Of a stretch of 30,231 bases of DNA, positions 20,388-29,583 are shown piece by piece (within the stretch, counting starts at the first letter, position 1; every line of letters begins with the position of its first letter). The notes beneath the pieces are model-generated. The model made no database searches, was not told the origin of the DNA, and saw only the letters and a program-made list of their open reading frames with translations. Source of the stretch: a virus; IMG/VR virus record IMGVR_UViG_3300028177_000022, positions 1 through 30,231 of that record; one strand, given 5' to 3'. The position numbers were made by a program, and so were the translations under genes.

Positions 20388-20571
20388 TCCTGAATGGGTG
20401 TTGCCGTTTTCATCTATGGAGCCCGGAGATAGTTTTTTTATTCCCACAGTAAAAGCGCCGGACCTTTTGTATGCGATTGAAAGTGGGGCTAAAAGAGCAA
20501 AGGTAAGAGTGAAATCGTTAGTAGTAGTAGAAGATAATCTAATGGGTGTTAGAACGTGGATGCTTAGCTAG
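20371..20571 (+). CDS. small conserved phage protein (66 aa)
   Basis: Starts within the end of the primase gene. Features LPFSSMEPGDSFFIPTVKA (about residues 11-29) and a helix-strand end (AIESGAKRAKVRVKSLVVVED, VRTWMLS). I recall this pattern from small proteins downstream of phage replication genes, always without known function. It looks like a compact alpha/beta fold. Its stop overlaps the stop of the minus-strand virion gene by three bases. Confidence 0.78.
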   Translation: MRLHNDPEWVLPFSSMEPGDSFFIPTVKAPDLLYAIESGAKRAKVRVKSLVVVEDNLMGVRTWMLS

Positions 20572-23500
20572 CTACCCATTTTATCACGAACTGCGGTTTC
20601 AATTCTTTTGTTAAGAGTGATACCACCAACGCTATTATTGATTGAGTCTTCTTTATTTTTATAAGAACGTTTTAGAGTAGATCCAGTAATAGGGTTTGCA
20701 CTTCCTATAGTGCTTCTATTGAAATCATTTATTTTATCCTGTACTTCTCTCATCATATCAAAGTCGCCGTTTTTACGGGCTAAGTAATGAGCAGTGAGTA
20801 ACCCAGAACGTCTAGCATTAAAGTTTTTCTCTGCTTGTTTCATTGATTGATTACGCGCATACTGTAAAGAGAGGTCTTCATTAGTAAACCCAAAGATTTG
20901 TAAGAATCCATCAAGTGGGTTTAGTGGTACTATCTCTGCGCCTTTTCTATTTACTGCTCCTTCAGTAGCATATCTTATGGCTTTCATAGGGTTACGTGCA
21001 AAAGCCGGAAGCGTTTGTTCTACCCCGCGATATATATTACCTCGTGCCATATCTTGCAATCCTCGATTAACGCTTAGACCGTAAGAGAATGAAGGTCCTA
21101 AACCTTGTTCTAATACATACTGCATGAGTCCAACTTCAGATATACGACGAGGATCTTCTCGCCAAATTAAGTTAGCAAACCCAGTACGCGATGCAATATC
21201 TACATTAAGTAATTTATTAAGTGGGCCTCGGTATCCTATGTCTCCAAATATTTCTCGTGTAGATTCTTCAAAATCAAATGGCTCATCTTCATCACCAAAC
21301 ATTGCATACATTACTTCTGCTAATGCCTGAGTGAAGCCATATAATGGTGCGCCTTGAAGTCCTGCAAAAGTAAATGAGGCACCGTAAATACCTAATATTT
21401 GTTTTCTTGCTATATTTCTTACTTCTTTAGTTTCACCCCGATAAGCATCGTTAAACGCTTTAAATAGTAAATGCAGCATTGCATGACCGTAACGTTTAAA
21501 GGTGAACATTACTTTACCAAAATTTTCTTGGAAGAATCGCGGACCTATTTCAGGAAGTGCAGTACCATGTGATCTACGAGTAAGCTCTCTTGATTTTCGT
21601 TCAGCTACTTCAAAAGAAGCTCCTTTCTCTTTAGCCGCTAAATACCCGGCGATGTAAGTTACTTCTCGGTTCATTCGTTCTGTATTTTGAAACATCCAAC
21701 CCATTAATGCATCAAACTTAGCTTTAGTACCTACAAAGTCTTTGGCATTTGTCTTACGCATTTCAGTAAGTTCGTAGCCTACACCCCTACGAAACACACT
21801 ATTATCTATTCCGGTTTTGTAAAGCTGTTGTAAGTCTTCTGGTAAATCTGTTCGTAGTTTACCGTCTTTCATTCCAAAAGATTGATCTGGTAAAAAACCT
21901 CGGTTACTATCTTTGCCACCACCAAAGTAATAACTAAAAGCTTGCCCCATTACTCTATTAGCCATACCAAACCCATACTCTGCAACAAGTGTTGGGTAGA
22001 CAATAATAGCTAACTGAGTGGCGTTAACCAATGCAGAAGACACATTACCAGCAATAGAAGTAAGATAACTTAAGTAAGCAAACCTAGAAGATATTGGGCC
22101 GGCTACAGGGTTATGAAAAAAACTTTTAGAGTCTTCAAGTCTTTCCACAACTGAACTAAGCGAAGTTTGTAAGGAAGCGTCTTTGGGATTGGTGGGATCT
22201 AAATCTGCTTGCATCGTAGCGTTCTCAGTACCAACGTCCGCTATATTTTCATTAATCTCTGGAATATATTTTAGGTTAGCAACTTGAGTTGCCATACGTG
22301 CACCTAGATCAATAAAGCCACCTACTAAGTCTTCGACGTAACCCCCTGTACCAAGTCTTTGGCGTGATTGTTGCTTAATCGATTGAGACGGAAGAGCATC
22401 TAAAAATAACCCAGCCACTTCTTTAATCACAGCCTCGTCTACTAAAGGCTTTCCTTCTTCATCTGTCTTTTGCAAAATGCCCGTCACTTCCTGCATTATA
22501 CCGACAGCTCCCTCGCCGCTTACCCTAAATGATTTATTTTCAGGATCTATTTCTGCTTTTAGTACAGTAATCCCGTCAGCGCTTTCTTGTCGAATAGCCG
22601 CTTCTACATACGCCGCTTTAGTTTCATACCTTGAAGTTTGAACTAAAGGTTGATACCTCTTAAACTCTTCTGCTTTTCTAAATGCTTTTTGATCCTTAGA
22701 CTCATCAGAGTTTTCTATTTGCTCCATAATTTCATTGTGTTCAGTTAAATTTTCATTTGAAACATAAGATAAAACATAATCTCCGCGACGTCTAAACGGA
22801 TGATAAAACTTTAATCTGTTTTCAGTAAATTCTTTTACTACTCTTTCCACTACTTCTTGAGCACTCTCATCTTTTTTAACAGCTTTTTCTGCCGCAGTTT
22901 TGTATGCGTCTAACAAGTTGTTACCGTATTGCTCAAACTTTTCAGTGTATGCTATAGACAATGCTTGAAGCTCTGGTGGTAAATTAAAAAACTTCATTAC
23001 GTCAGGATCAGTAAAATTAGCTTGATCTCTTGGGTCAACGTCTCGTTCTGAAAGTTTGTAAGTAGTTTGCTCCCAAGTTTTTAACTGCCCATCTGTATAC
23101 TTTCTACTTGTTGTTTTATCTGTCAGAACAACTTGCCCGTTATCACCTATTTTAACTTGCCCAGTTTTTTTGTCGTAGTCAATAAGTCGTCGTTCTTTTC
23201 CTTGAATAACATCCATACCTAAATTACCTAAGACATCTACTTCTGCACGTGTGGTCTCTACTTCTGCCGCACGGCGTTCTAACGTGTTCATAAGTTTTTT
23301 AATGCTTGGTAAATACTTATCATACAAATCAACCATAGCTTGCAAACCTAACATACCGGTCCATGCATCTTTAATCGAGGTAGGCAATTCTGTAACTTTA
23401 TCCCACACCCCTTTTATGTAATCTTTTGTAGGAAGAGGCAGTTTCTGTTGCAAGTCACCTGCATATTTAAATAACGCATTGTCTTGTGTAGGGTTAACTC

Positions 23501-26500
23501 CACCTGGAGGATTCTCTTTAGAGAACTGAATGTTTTTATTATCTACTCTTGATTCTTGAGTTGTTTTACTTTCTGGCGAAACTGATTCAAGTTGTCGCTC
23601 TCGTTCTCCAGTTGTATCCCCTTTTCTAGTGTCTCCAGGTATTCGGTCTCTTCCGGGTAGTCCCTTTTCCCTAGGCGTAACCATGTTCTTAGGTACGCTT
23701 TCAGCGCTAGTTTCTCGGATGCCATCTTTGAAGCGTTGTCCAATAAGTCGAGTAACATTTCTATTTTCTCCTTCAGTGTTTTTTAAAATTTCATGTGCAA
23801 CTTTAATCATCTCAAAGTTTTTTTCTACGGCTTTAATAATTCTTTTTTCTACAGCACCAAAACTATTAAATGGTTGATTTTTTGCTACAAATTTTTCAGT
23901 GGCTTTTAGTTTAAGAGCAAGTTTTTGCATTTCTTTTGTAAAACCTGCCTCATGGTTTCTCTCTTGATAATGAGCAAGCTCATGTATCATTGTTCCCGAT
24001 ATCCCATATCCTGCTTCTCTTTGAAGCCTACGGGTACCCTCTGATGTAATTAACAAAGCAGGGTCTATTTCGAACAAAGCATCTGCCATAAACGGATTAA
24101 CAAAGGCTCCTTCAAACGGCACTACTAAATTTACCCCTGCGTATTCGGTATCAATAGAAACACCAATGGCAGCCTTATTTAATTCTTTATAATTTCTTGC
24201 CGTATCTATTAATAAGCCAGCTTCTCCTAAACGAACTACTTGGTCGCGTAATATAATAAAGGAAGCCCCAATCTCATTTATAAATGCATCAAAGCCTGTA
24301 GCGTATCCGTTCTCTACAATAGTTGGAAATTCTTCTCTCAATACTTCTTGAATGGGAGCAAATTGATTTTGACTTAATTTAGTTTCTACATTATTATGAA
24401 GTACTGGTTTTTTATAGTCAATCGCATCTTTTGGAATTACTATCTCCGCTGAACTAACAACAGCGTTTTTTAAATCTTCGGGTGTTCGGATAGGAACTTT
24501 TTTGTTTCCGATAACTAATTTTCCGTCTTTAATTTCAACTTTTGTGCCTTCAGGAATACTTTCTTTTAAAAGGCCTTCTTTTTGTTCGGAAGATAATAGT
24601 ATTTTTTTAGATACAGTAATACTTCCATCTTTGTTTAAAGTGTATTGTTCAAGACCACCAAAAGATATTGAGTCGTCTTTTAATGATTGATTTTTGTGTA
24701 AAACATATAGCCCGTTTTTAATATCTTCAATATCTTTCTCAGCTTGTTCTGTAAAGCTTCGTCTATCAGGGTCAAATGGATACGCAGGGTTTCCCGCTTT
24801 TACAGCGGGTTCAACATCCATATAGTATTCAAATGGAATCACCTCATCGTTAGGTCTTTCAAAGTCTAGTGGAATGTCGTCCTTAAATTGAAATAGACCG
24901 TTTGATAGTACGGTTACGTTATAAGTCTTATTTTCAGTTTCAAAGTTTTCATTTATACTTTTATATACTTTCACATTTCCCCATTTATATGGAACATCAA
25001 AAACAGGAATAAACTCATCAAGGGGAAAGTTCTGCCCTATATTTACTTTATTCCCTTGTCCAGTTTCAAAAAAAGAGTCATTATTTAAGTCTACCCCACT
25101 TGTGGTTTTAAGAATTTCAAAAGTAACGTTTATATTTTGAAACAAAGGACTGTTTAATAACGATTCGTAGAAAAATTTATCTAGGTTTTGGGATATATAA
25201 ATTTCTTTCTCTTTCCCTTTATTATTTATATAAGTTTTAGGAATAGTAACTGTAATTTGGGTACCGTGTCCTTCAGGAAACATAGCATCAAATTTTGCTT
25301 GTTCATTAAAATATTCTTCTGTGGTTAAAATGTCAATTGGAATACCTATTTTATCTTCGCTTACAAACGCCCTCATTAAAGTTTCGCCTGTAGTTCTTAA
25401 ATTAGATATTTTTCCATCGCGCATAGTAGTTACATTTATATCTCCAGAACCATATAAAAGTATAGCTTTTGCAAATCCAAACCCTCCTGCTGGTCCTTTA
25501 TCGGTAATCTCTTTAAGAGTTCCTCCAATTTCTAAAAATACGCCTCCCAAAGTTTCTTTGGTCATGCCAATCCCGTTGTCTCTCATAGTAATAGTGCGAG
25601 TATCTTTATTAACTTTAATATCAATATTACCTTGTTCCATTTTCCCTTGTTCAATTAAAGGTTTAATAGCATCAGCCGAATTCTGTAACATTTCTTTTAC
25701 GACAGTGTTTGGCATTTTATCCATGTCTGATAAATATTTATTACGAAGCATACTTATAAAAGTTTTAAGATTAGCTTTTGCTTTGCCCATATATTTTTTA
25801 GACATCTGTACAGCTGGAGTATCTGATGTACTTGATGCCAGTGACTTACCAGTATTCTCTGCTAGAGAAACTCTTAAAGAGTTTAAGATCATGTCTTGTA
25901 TGTCAACGTCGCTAAAACGATTGACGTCGTATATCCCCAACCTGCGTAAAAAGTTTTTGACTGCGCCTACCATACGCCTAAACAATGTGTTGTTAGGTGC
26001 ACGCTCGCCTAGCTTAGCCATGACCTCTTGTAAGAAAGGCTTACTGTTCACTTCTAACTCTGGGTACAGCTCTTGCACTTCACCAAAGAGCGCATCTATA
26101 TCTGCGTTTTGTTTTCTTAAAGTTTTAAGGCGATTTAATAATGCGGTGTAGTCTTTACCCACCATACGTTCCAACCCGTAATGCTCACCTATCTCATGTA
26201 ATAATATGCGACGCCCTTGACCTTTTTGTATACGGTTAGCTACTAAATAAGATATGCCTGAGTTATTATCAAAGGCTCCATTAGCCGTTGAAGACATAGT
26301 AACATTAGCGGGCAACTGCTCTACGCTATCTACCACAACTAACCTACCACGCTCTTGCATACGGTTAACGTTGGGGCCAAACTCCTGCACAAGTTCTGTT
26401 GTTATAGTCTCTGCGGTTTGTCCTGTGCCTTCTGTATCAGTTCGTGATTCTTGAAACCCTAGCTCCCCATCAATTTGATCTACAAGTTGTCCCGTCAGTT

Positions 26501-28289
26501 CTCCATCTTCTTTTGCCTCTCTTAAGCGTTGTTTATTTTCAGAACTTAATTTAGCAAAAGGAATCTCCGATATAGACATTTCTTCCCAAGCTTCTTCAAC
26601 TGTTTCTTCTAATGCAGGATTGACGACATCCGCTCGCTCTCCAGTTGGTGAAACAGGACCAGTATCGACTTCCACTTTTCCTCCGACAGGACTTCCAAGT
26701 TCGGCGGCAGTTTCACCGGTAGCGGATTCGAGAGGTAACACATCGCTTCCTCTAATAATTTTATTTCTGTCAACGGCATCAATAGTTGTGGGTTCATCTT
26801 GGATTGTCTCCTGTGGTGGTTCATAATTAATTTGTTCTATTTCATCTAGCCCATTGTAATACGCTATACCTTCTTCAATTGTCATACCTTCTGGAGGTCT
26901 AAACCCTTCATATGGAAGTTCTATATCTGCCTCATCATCGTCGTCTACCTCTTTCACGGCTTCTGCTACAAGTTCTTCTCTTACTTTTGTCCATTTATTA
27001 GTTTTAGGGTTGTAATTAAAAACTTCTCTAACACTAACAGCTTGCCCTTCTATCATTTTTTCTGATATTTTTATAGCTTCTTTAAATTCTTCTTGAATAT
27101 CTGGTTTAATTATTGTAAGCCCTTGTATGTCCGCCGCCTCTTTTCTTCGTTTGAACATTGCATTTAACTCTACCCCTAACAATTCTCCTTGAGTTCCTTT
27201 CGCTATATTTTTACCTAGTTCAGCACCTGTATCTAAACCAGGTGTACCTGTTGGTTTATCTAAAGTGTTTAATAAAGACTCAGACTCACTGCCTTCAATC
27301 GGAGAACTTACTCCTCTGAAGAATCCACCGGCTATTGCGCCTCTTACTGCTGACTCCATAATTCGGTCCCAGTCTTCACTACCAAAGATTTGAGGATTAC
27401 CGGCAACAAAGTTTTCAGCACTAATACTAATAGCTTCTTGCATTCCTTCAGTCACACCTTCAGTCGCTGCACCTTTTGCCATACCAGTAAATACTTTATT
27501 AACTAAAGAAGGATTAGCCCCAGACTTTAAAAGGAGTGCCCCCGCTATGTCTGTTTTTTGAATAGGAGTTAATTTTTTAAGCATCGTGGCTGGAAGAACA
27601 GAATCTAATGAAGCGGCAGCTGCACCAAATAGTAATGATGTGCCTGTTTCTAGTTGGCCCGTTTCTTGATATATATTATTAAATACTTCAGGAGCATTAA
27701 GAGAGTAAGAACCTAAAAACACACCTACATTTTGAGCGAGCCCTTGTCTTTTAGCTACGCGTTTAATAATTTCTTTAGTAGGCATCTTAGGATATTTTTT
27801 AGCTAATTCAAGTGCAAACTTTTTAGCGGTTAATTTTGCGCCTATCGCAGGTACCCCACCCGACCCAATCATGGTTAATAAATTAGGACCTTGTTCTGCT
27901 ATTGTGCCCGCAACAAAACGAGCAGCTCCACCTAGACTATCTACGTCTTTAAAAGACTCAAATTCAGGGGTATACATCCTCGCTATTTTTTCTTCAGAAC
28001 GCCTTGCTTCTTCCATTTGCCGTTTAGCGTAGTCCTCAAAGCCTAAAGCATTCGCTGCCATTGCAGGAATAACGTCACCAAAGGTAGACTTAACTCGCTC
28101 TACGCCGGTATCCCACCCGCCAGTAATTGCTCTACCTAAAGTGTAGTTAGGAGTAATGGTACTTGGAGGGGGTGTTTGTTGACTAGCAATCTGAATCGCT
28201 GCTTGAGAAATTTCTTGAGGTGTAGCGCCTGGCGGTCCTATAACTTGTAAAGGTTGTCCATCAGGCAATGTTGTCTCGTAAATAGGCAT
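20568..28289 (-). CDS. giant polyvalent virion protein: GHKL ATPase, zincin motifs, LPD38/PLxRG end (2573 aa)
   Basis: Likely an internal virion protein ejected with the DNA. Starts like injected-core proteins (YETTLPDGQPLQVIGPPGAT). Residues about 100-330 are Gly/Ala-rich and hydrophobic, suited to a membrane channel. HEIGEH (698-703) fits an HExxxH metal motif. An Hsp90/GyrB-like GHKL ATPase follows: E866-x3-N870-x2-D873, D904-N-G-I-G-M909, GGFGFAK 935-941. HELAHYQERNH (1436-1446) has metzincin-like HExxHx5H spacing. A coiled-coil middle (about 1650-1950) leads to a C-terminal LPD38/PLxRG-type region (about 2050-2573). Landmarks there are hydrophobic SIAGNVSSALVN, GPLNKLLNVD and IPT-like FNRSTIGSANPITGSTLKRS. 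Multi-domain packaging fits polyvalent proteins. No lysozyme or transglycosylase motif was noticed. Confidence 0.88.
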   Translation of the reverse strand: MPIYETTLPDGQPLQVIGPPGATPQEISQAAIQIASQQTPPPSTITPNYTLGRAITGGWDTGVERVKSTFGDVIPAMAANALGFEDYAKRQMEEARRSEEKIARMYTPEFESFKDVDSLGGAARFVAGTIAEQGPNLLTMIGSGGVPAIGAKLTAKKFALELAKKYPKMPTKEIIKRVAKRQGLAQNVGVFLGSYSLNAPEVFNNIYQETGQLETGTSLLFGAAAASLDSVLPATMLKKLTPIQKTDIAGALLLKSGANPSLVNKVFTGMAKGAATEGVTEGMQEAISISAENFVAGNPQIFGSEDWDRIMESAVRGAIAGGFFRGVSSPIEGSESESLLNTLDKPTGTPGLDTGAELGKNIAKGTQGELLGVELNAMFKRRKEAADIQGLTIIKPDIQEEFKEAIKISEKMIEGQAVSVREVFNYNPKTNKWTKVREELVAEAVKEVDDDDEADIELPYEGFRPPEGMTIEEGIAYYNGLDEIEQINYEPPQETIQDEPTTIDAVDRNKIIRGSDVLPLESATGETAAELGSPVGGKVEVDTGPVSPTGERADVVNPALEETVEEAWEEMSISEIPFAKLSSENKQRLREAKEDGELTGQLVDQIDGELGFQESRTDTEGTGQTAETITTELVQEFGPNVNRMQERGRLVVVDSVEQLPANVTMSSTANGAFDNNSGISYLVANRIQKGQGRRILLHEIGEHYGLERMVGKDYTALLNRLKTLRKQNADIDALFGEVQELYPELEVNSKPFLQEVMAKLGERAPNNTLFRRMVGAVKNFLRRLGIYDVNRFSDVDIQDMILNSLRVSLAENTGKSLASSTSDTPAVQMSKKYMGKAKANLKTFISMLRNKYLSDMDKMPNTVVKEMLQNSADAIKPLIEQGKMEQGNIDIKVNKDTRTITMRDNGIGMTKETLGGVFLEIGGTLKEITDKGPAGGFGFAKAILLYGSGDINVTTMRDGKISNLRTTGETLMRAFVSEDKIGIPIDILTTEEYFNEQAKFDAMFPEGHGTQITVTIPKTYINNKGKEKEIYISQNLDKFFYESLLNSPLFQNINVTFEILKTTSGVDLNNDSFFETGQGNKVNIGQNFPLDEFIPVFDVPYKWGNVKVYKSINENFETENKTYNVTVLSNGLFQFKDDIPLDFERPNDEVIPFEYYMDVEPAVKAGNPAYPFDPDRRSFTEQAEKDIEDIKNGLYVLHKNQSLKDDSISFGGLEQYTLNKDGSITVSKKILLSSEQKEGLLKESIPEGTKVEIKDGKLVIGNKKVPIRTPEDLKNAVVSSAEIVIPKDAIDYKKPVLHNNVETKLSQNQFAPIQEVLREEFPTIVENGYATGFDAFINEIGASFIILRDQVVRLGEAGLLIDTARNYKELNKAAIGVSIDTEYAGVNLVVPFEGAFVNPFMADALFEIDPALLITSEGTRRLQREAGYGISGTMIHELAHYQERNHEAGFTKEMQKLALKLKATEKFVAKNQPFNSFGAVEKRIIKAVEKNFEMIKVAHEILKNTEGENRNVTRLIGQRFKDGIRETSAESVPKNMVTPREKGLPGRDRIPGDTRKGDTTGERERQLESVSPESKTTQESRVDNKNIQFSKENPPGGVNPTQDNALFKYAGDLQQKLPLPTKDYIKGVWDKVTELPTSIKDAWTGMLGLQAMVDLYDKYLPSIKKLMNTLERRAAEVETTRAEVDVLGNLGMDVIQGKERRLIDYDKKTGQVKIGDNGQVVLTDKTTSRKYTDGQLKTWEQTTYKLSERDVDPRDQANFTDPDVMKFFNLPPELQALSIAYTEKFEQYGNNLLDAYKTAAEKAVKKDESAQEVVERVVKEFTENRLKFYHPFRRRGDYVLSYVSNENLTEHNEIMEQIENSDESKDQKAFRKAEEFKRYQPLVQTSRYETKAAYVEAAIRQESADGITVLKAEIDPENKSFRVSGEGAVGIMQEVTGILQKTDEEGKPLVDEAVIKEVAGLFLDALPSQSIKQQSRQRLGTGGYVEDLVGGFIDLGARMATQVANLKYIPEINENIADVGTENATMQADLDPTNPKDASLQTSLSSVVERLEDSKSFFHNPVAGPISSRFAYLSYLTSIAGNVSSALVNATQLAIIVYPTLVAEYGFGMANRVMGQAFSYYFGGGKDSNRGFLPDQSFGMKDGKLRTDLPEDLQQLYKTGIDNSVFRRGVGYELTEMRKTNAKDFVGTKAKFDALMGWMFQNTERMNREVTYIAGYLAAKEKGASFEVAERKSRELTRRSHGTALPEIGPRFFQENFGKVMFTFKRYGHAMLHLLFKAFNDAYRGETKEVRNIARKQILGIYGASFTFAGLQGAPLYGFTQALAEVMYAMFGDEDEPFDFEESTREIFGDIGYRGPLNKLLNVDIASRTGFANLIWREDPRRISEVGLMQYVLEQGLGPSFSYGLSVNRGLQDMARGNIYRGVEQTLPAFARNPMKAIRYATEGAVNRKGAEIVPLNPLDGFLQIFGFTNEDLSLQYARNQSMKQAEKNFNARRSGLLTAHYLARKNGDFDMMREVQDKINDFNRSTIGSANPITGSTLKRSYKNKEDSINNSVGGITLNKRIETAVRDKMGS

Positions 28290-28302
28290 GTCCTATTATA
28301 CC

Positions 28303-29583
28303 CTAGACACCGCTAAAAGTTTTACCATTAACTATTGTTGAATTAGAAGCACGGGAGCTAGTATACAAAGGCAGAACTTCTCGGATAGTTTCTTGAATAA
28401 GTACCTGATAATCTGGGTCGTCTATATCAATATTATATTGTTCTGCTTTTTGTGCTAATTTTACCCGGAAGAGTTCACTTTCTTGTACAGTTTCTACCAT
28501 ATCGCCATACTCTTTGCCTGAAAGTCTTTGTTCAGCATTCATGTCATACATGTATTTTTCATAAGCAGTTCGTCGTGCATCTACTCTAGCTCTTTCATTT
28601 GCATCACTTTGTGAAAGTGCCCCAATACCTGCACCTAGACCTTCACCAATATTAGTTAATGCGAACGGTGATTGTCCGGCCATAGTTTTAGCACCACCCA
28701 TTGCAAGCGCTAACCATGCATCGCGCTCTGCCCTAGAATTTGCTTTATTTTCTGAAGCTTTAAGTGCCGCTAAACCTCTAGCTTCTGCTTCTTCTGCCGC
28801 CTTTATTGCTTTTTGTTCTTTAAGTTTGTTTTGAATATCAGACTTGCCCGTATAATATTTTTCTTCTTGATCTCTAAGATACTTTAAATCTTCTCTTTGT
28901 TGGTCAGTATATTGACGGAAATCTATCCCGCGCAAAGGATTAAATCCTGAAGATGTTTTAGGGTCAAAATAAAATCCGCCTGTATTTTCTGCTTCAATTG
29001 CGTCTATTTTTTCTTTGTAAGGAGATTTATATTTATCTTTTACTTTTTGTATCATTTCATTTCTTTTCATTTGATTTATACCACTAAATGAAGGCTCTGG
29101 TATTTTTCTTACTTCTTCTAAATAAGCTTCATAATTTTCATTTTCTGGACCCATTTCTTCATATCTAAACTCTCCCGATTGTAATATGTCATCTTCTCCA
29201 ACTAAAGTGCCTTCAGCATATCCAACGATACCACCGTCTGCGTAGTTCTGTCCTATGTTTGGTGCAGGTAAATTAGAAATCCCAGTCTCAGTAATACTTT
29301 CACTTACCATTTCTTCAGGTCTAGGCATAGGCATTCCACCCATCGGCATTCTGCCCCTAGACATTCCGCCCATTGGCATTGTTTTTTGCACTAACTCATC
29401 TACTACGGTTTCTTGAGGAGCTTCTGTCATTTGTCTTTGAGCAAATGCTTCTTTACGTTGTAACTCTCCTGCTACAAGGTAAGGATTATATTGACCTGTA
29501 GGATTATTAAGGTAGTTAGCTAATGATCGCGGAGACATTTCCTGCAAATCATTTTCTTGTTGAATTATATTTTTAATACTCAT
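28303..29583 (-). CDS. virion-associated protein with Gly/Met-rich motif (426 aa)
   Basis: N-terminal region is helical (DLQEMSPRSLANYLNNPTGQ), then a Met/Gly/Pro-rich stretch (about 69-92, e.g. PMGGMSRGRMPMGGMPMPRP). Next is YADGGIVGYAEG (about 114-125), a motif I remember from structural proteins of marine podoviruses. The middle is a charged coiled coil (DQQREDLKYLRDQEEKYY; KAAEEAEARGLAALK). LALAMGGAKTMAGQSPFALT and NIGEGLGAGIGALSQ follow, then another helix. No enzyme motif. Position between two virion-type genes suggests a tail or internal core component. Starts one base inside the stop of the upstream gene with AAGG ahead. Confidence 0.75.
   Translation of the reverse strand: MSIKNIIQQENDLQEMSPRSLANYLNNPTGQYNPYLVAGELQRKEAFAQRQMTEAPQETVVDELVQKTMPMGGMSRGRMPMGGMPMPRPEEMVSESITETGISNLPAPNIGQNYADGGIVGYAEGTLVGEDDILQSGEFRYEEMGPENENYEAYLEEVRKIPEPSFSGINQMKRNEMIQKVKDKYKSPYKEKIDAIEAENTGGFYFDPKTSSGFNPLRGIDFRQYTDQQREDLKYLRDQEEKYYTGKSDIQNKLKEQKAIKAAEEAEARGLAALKASENKANSRAERDAWLALAMGGAKTMAGQSPFALTNIGEGLGAGIGALSQSDANERARVDARRTAYEKYMYDMNAEQRLSGKEYGDMVETVQESELFRVKLAQKAEQYNIDIDDPDYQVLIQETIREVLPLYTSSRASNSTIVNGKTFSGV

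Noticed and set aside
23543-23758. 71-aa alternative minus-strand frame within the giant gene
   Set aside because: Lies in a low-complexity linker of the main gene, where a charged out-of-frame reading is expected by chance. No independent start signal.
25321-26151. 276-aa open frame on the plus strand opposite the giant virion gene
   Set aside because: A shadow of the minus-strand coding sequence. The minus frame here encodes the intact GHKL motifs, while the plus frame gives no recognisable domain and no ribosome site.
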